64,000 bases of DNA from an uncultured Chryseobacterium sp. (GTDB lineage Bacteria; Bacteroidota; Bacteroidia; Flavobacteriales; Weeksellaceae), in contig CAJYXJ010000078.1 in assembly GCA_913778085.1 (NCBI GenBank), forward strand, positions 1 through 64,000, in the 5' to 3' direction. The notes under the pieces are model-generated. The model worked only from the letters and a program-made list of their open reading frames with translations, made no database searches and was not told the DNA's origin. The position numbers and the translations under genes were made by a program. Of this stretch, positions 61,186 to 64,000 are shown one piece after another; position 1 is the first letter of the stretch, and the number at the start of each line of letters is the position of its first letter.

Positions 61186-62625
61186 TCAGGAAAAGAACAC
61201 CCCCGTTCTGAATCTTTCTTTATTCAGTTTTTTATTCACTGCCAATCCCCAGAGAATAAATTCTTTCAGGAACAGCATGTCTTCCGGTTTTGTATCAGGC
61301 TGATACTTTTCGATGATTTTATCCAGCGGACTGATTCTGTTTAAATTTTTAGCATATACTTCATCAGAAGATTCATCAGTGATTTCCAGGAAACCGTCGT
61401 CTTCCAGGAACCAGTCGGTAATTTGGCTGAACGGTCCGTCGATATTTTTCTTCTCCAACTTTTCGATTTTCGGGAAATAGTTCATAAATAACGTTTTCAC
61501 TGCATTGTCCAACAGCATTTGCGCCACTGCTTCAGCACCTTCCTGCTCTCCTTCATACACCAGTTCCACTTTTCCGGTAATGGCCGGGATAACACCTACG
61601 AAATCACTCAGGCGCACCGACGTAGTTTCTTCTCCAGTCAACAAAGCCCTTCGTTCTGCCGTACTCAACAGGTTTTCAAAAGCCGTGATGCTCATCCGGG
61701 CACTTACTCCGCTTTTAGCATCTACATATTCGCTTTCCCGGGCTTCAAAACCAATCTGCTCCAGAAGGTCTTTCGCCAGTTCAGGAACATACACGCCATT
61801 ATTCTGGCGGCTGTCGAGACTTGATTCATAGCTGGTAATTTCCTTGGCAATATGGATGTTTTCGGGATAATGCGTTAAAATCTGAGATCCGATCCGGTCT
61901 TTCAGCGGCGTCACAATACTCCCCCTGTTGGTATAATCTTCCGGGTTTGCCGTAAACACAAACTGGATATCCAAAGGCATTCTCACTTTAAACCCACGGA
62001 TCTGCACATCTCCTTCCTGAAGGATATTAAACAGGGAAACCTGGATTCTTGCCTGAAGATCGGGTAATTCGTTAATAACAAATATACAGCGGTTCGCGCG
62101 CGGGATCATTCCGAAATGGATGACCCGGTCGTCGGCATAAGACAGTTTAAGATTGGCTGCTTTAATCGGATCAACATCCCCAATAAGATCGGCTACCGTT
62201 ACATCCGGCGTGGCCAGTTTCTCGAAAAACCGCTCGTCACGGTGCAGCCACTCAATCGGTGTTTGATCTCCTTCTGCTTCGATCAACTCTTTTGAATAGC
62301 GGGAAATCGGGTTCAAAGGATCGTCATTAATTTCGCTTCCCTGTACAAATGGAATCCACTCATCCAGCAATGAAGTCATCATTCTCGCCAATCTCGTTTT
62401 GGCTTGTCCCCTTAATCCTAACAAATTGATATTATGACGGCTGAGGATGGCTTGTTCCAACTGAGGGATTACCGTATTTTCATACCCGAAAATCCCTTCA
62501 AATACCGATTCTTTATTTTTGATTTTACTTCTTAAATTATCTCTCAGTTCATCTTTGATGCTTTTGGTCTGGTATCCTGAAGCTTTTAACGAACCTAAAG
62601 TTTTTATATGTGGCTTTGCAGTCAT
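61186..62625 (-). CDS. Magnesium-chelatase-like AAA+ ATPase (ChlI/MoxR type)
   Basis: 479 aa. AAA+ core: Walker A GLRGQAKTRL (about 71-80), a sensor region FVFTANPEDYTNRG and VSARMSITAFENLL. The Walker B segment reads CIFVINELPDL, with Asn-Glu where ChlI has Asp-Glu. Residues after 380 are helical. Lies 60 bp downstream of a VWA-domain gene on the same strand; AAA+/VWA pairs of this type work as chelatase- or MoxR-like remodelling complexes, here of unknown substrate. Confidence 0.9.
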   Translation of the reverse strand: MTAKPHIKTLGSLKASGYQTKSIKDELRDNLRSKIKNKESVFEGIFGYENTVIPQLEQAILSRHNINLLGLRGQAKTRLARMMTSLLDEWIPFVQGSEINDDPLNPISRYSKELIEAEGDQTPIEWLHRDERFFEKLATPDVTVADLIGDVDPIKAANLKLSYADDRVIHFGMIPRANRCIFVINELPDLQARIQVSLFNILQEGDVQIRGFKVRMPLDIQFVFTANPEDYTNRGSIVTPLKDRIGSQILTHYPENIHIAKEITSYESSLDSRQNNGVYVPELAKDLLEQIGFEARESEYVDAKSGVSARMSITAFENLLSTAERRALLTGEETTSVRLSDFVGVIPAITGKVELVYEGEQEGAEAVAQMLLDNAVKTLFMNYFPKIEKLEKKNIDGPFSQITDWFLEDDGFLEITDESSDEVYAKNLNRISPLDKIIEKYQPDTKPEDMLFLKEFILWGLAVNKKLNKERFRTGVFFS

Positions 62626-62685
62626 TGTATTTAATATGTGATTGATAATAATTGATTGATATTGGTAAATTTCAACAGTAAATAA

Positions 62686-63807
62686 TTAACGTATTTTTTT
62701 CTTGCGGTTGGCCTCATAATCTTCAAAAATCATTTGCCCAAGGCCGTTAAGTCCCGTATAGAAGGCTTTCCCCTGGTTGGCTTCAGTAAATTCACTTACA
62801 AAATGCTGAAGATAAGGATCCTGGGCAATCATAAACGTGGTAATCGGAATATGCAGCCTGCGGGCCTGTGCAGCCATATTATAACATTTCTGCATTACAT
62901 ATTCATCTAGACCATAAGAATTCATATAATAGGTACCGTCCGGTTCACGCACGCAGCTTGGCTTTCCGTCGGTGATCATAAAGATCTGTTTGTTGGTATT
63001 TCTTTTCCGCCTTAAAATATCCATTGCGAGCTGAAGTCCGGCCACAGTATTCGTATGATAAGGACCCACCTGCAGATAAGGAAGCTCTTTGATCTTAACC
63101 GGCCAGGCATCATCCCCGAAAACAATAATATCCAGCGTATCTTTAGGATAACGGGTGGTAATAAGTTCAGCCAGCGCCATGGCTACTTTTTTGGCAGGGG
63201 TAATGCGGTCTTCTCCGTACAGGATCATACTGTGGCTGATGTCAATCATCAGGACCGTACTCATCTGCGACTGATGAACACTGTCTTCCACAATCAGATC
63301 GTTCTCCGTCAGATGGAAATCTCCGATGCCGTTATTGATCTGTGCATTCTTTAAACTTTCCGTGATGGAAATCTTTTCGACAGCATCTCCGAAATTGTAA
63401 TTCCTGAATTCACCGGTAGTGTCTTCACCAGCACCGTTTTTTTTGGTTTTGTGGTTTCCGTTACCGCTCTTGGCCAGATTTCCGAAAATCTGATTCAGGG
63501 CCTGCTTCCTGATATTTTGCTCCATCTTTGAACTTAGCTTTATCCCGCTGCCGCTTCCGTTAGGATCAACTTCTTCACGGATGTAGCCTTTCTTTTTCAG
63601 ATCTTCTATAAAATCATCAATGGTATATTCTGGGGTCGTAAGCTGATATTCTTCATCCAGCATCCGGAGCCAGTCGATCGCTTCATCAAAATCTCCCGAC
63701 GTATGCGTCAAAAGATCGGTAAAGATTTCCAGCAGTCTGTCGAACACCGATAATTCCGGCGCCTTGTACGTCTCAAACCTGAAACCTTTTACAATATGCT
63801 CTTTCAT
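62686..63807 (-). CDS. VWA-domain protein partner of the AAA+ ATPase
   Basis: 373 aa. C-terminal VWA domain (about 170-350) with the MIDAS motif VLMIDISHSMI (DxSxS, residues near 184-188), TDGKPS and VAMALAEL. The N-terminal part is helical, like the N-terminus of chelatase subunit D-related proteins in Bacteroidota. Pairs with the ATPase gene 60 bp downstream; likely forms the adaptor of an AAA+ remodelling complex. Confidence 0.9.
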   Translation of the reverse strand: MKEHIVKGFRFETYKAPELSVFDRLLEIFTDLLTHTSGDFDEAIDWLRMLDEEYQLTTPEYTIDDFIEDLKKKGYIREEVDPNGSGSGIKLSSKMEQNIRKQALNQIFGNLAKSGNGNHKTKKNGAGEDTTGEFRNYNFGDAVEKISITESLKNAQINNGIGDFHLTENDLIVEDSVHQSQMSTVLMIDISHSMILYGEDRITPAKKVAMALAELITTRYPKDTLDIIVFGDDAWPVKIKELPYLQVGPYHTNTVAGLQLAMDILRRKRNTNKQIFMITDGKPSCVREPDGTYYMNSYGLDEYVMQKCYNMAAQARRLHIPITTFMIAQDPYLQHFVSEFTEANQGKAFYTGLNGLGQMIFEDYEANRKKKIR

Positions 63808-63902
63808 ATTCTAAAGTTACGATATAAATGCACGAATCAGTAAAAGATTTCGTCTATTTTAGTTTTTTGGATTAAAAATAATATCAACGTCATATCTATT
63901 TC

Positions 63903-64000
63903 AGGAGCTTGATCCCGCTATCCACTGCTACTCCTCACGCCTGTGCTGGTGCCTTTATTTCCCGCCGCCTGCTGCGGGGTATCCGTTTCTATCGGGGCTA
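63903..64000 (-). repeat. REP-like dispersed element, copy D
   Basis: Minus-strand copy running to the window edge: reads TAGCCCCGATAGAAACGGAT on the minus strand and ends GGGATCAAGCTCCT. The middle is longer and GC-richer than in copies A-C. Confidence 0.85.

Noticed and set aside
1-64000. tRNA or rRNA genes
   Set aside because: No cloverleaf with CCA-type acceptor or rRNA sequence was recognised in the intergenic regions read; a tRNAscan run would settle it.

Overview
The window looks like a chromosome segment of a Chryseobacterium-type member of the Bacteroidota (family Weeksellaceae). The reasons are an AT-rich genome, promoters of the Bacteroidota type (TAnnTTTG near the start), a secreted peptidase with a type IX secretion (T9SS) sorting tail, PorP/SprF and PorV-like outer-membrane proteins, and lineage-typical genes (DUF5606, DUF3822, head-GIN lipoprotein, PASTA protein). 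No rRNA, tRNA, CRISPR array, integrase or transposase was seen. The assignment is from recognition of protein families, not from a search.

Layout. 1-7.5 kb is accessory: the N-terminus of a secreted protein, a secreted esterase, a small lipoprotein, a GC-richer module (176-aa orphan protein, structured intergenic DNA, small Xre regulator) and a very AT-rich 886-aa gene joining a PD-(D/E)XK nuclease-like domain to a STAND NTPase. That gene is the best candidate for an undescribed antiphage defence system here. 7.5-28 kb is mostly housekeeping: DUF5606-def-ruvX, sixA, a beta-lactamase-fold hydrolase, Smr protein, DUF3822-rsmD, an HxlR regulator divergent from a nitroreductase with a clear operator, murI, a T9SS-exported subtilase, hemW, PASTA-rluD-porP, ddl-coaD, a broken four-helix-bundle gene, a TRIC channel and folA. 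27-36.4 kb holds lemA with two TPM-domain genes, an orphan CdiI-like immunity gene, a KefF/KefC-like pair, a head-GIN lipoprotein, an M3 peptidase and small proteins.

36.4-64 kb holds a repeat-rich intergenic stretch, slyD, a LytS/LytTR two-component pair, an intradiol dioxygenase lipoprotein, a luciferase-like monooxygenase, an S9 peptidase, YceI, YgiD, a subtilase lipoprotein, hutH, uvrC, a DMT transporter-PorV2-orphan operon, a small AT-rich gene followed by an integron attC-like hairpin, a candidate small RNA, an acyl-CoA carboxylase beta subunit, and an AAA/VWA chelatase-like pair.

The intergenic DNA is rich in repeats: a REP-like element in four copies, a 120-bp tandem repeat, a 195-bp near-perfect tandem repeat with a collapsed third copy, a 'GGCTGGAAG' family, perfect palindromes and a 7-bp satellite. 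Many rho-independent terminators can be read directly. The most interesting items are the nuclease-STAND gene, the lone attC-like cassette, the minus-strand sRNA candidate near 59.1 kb, the REP-like family and the HxlR operator.
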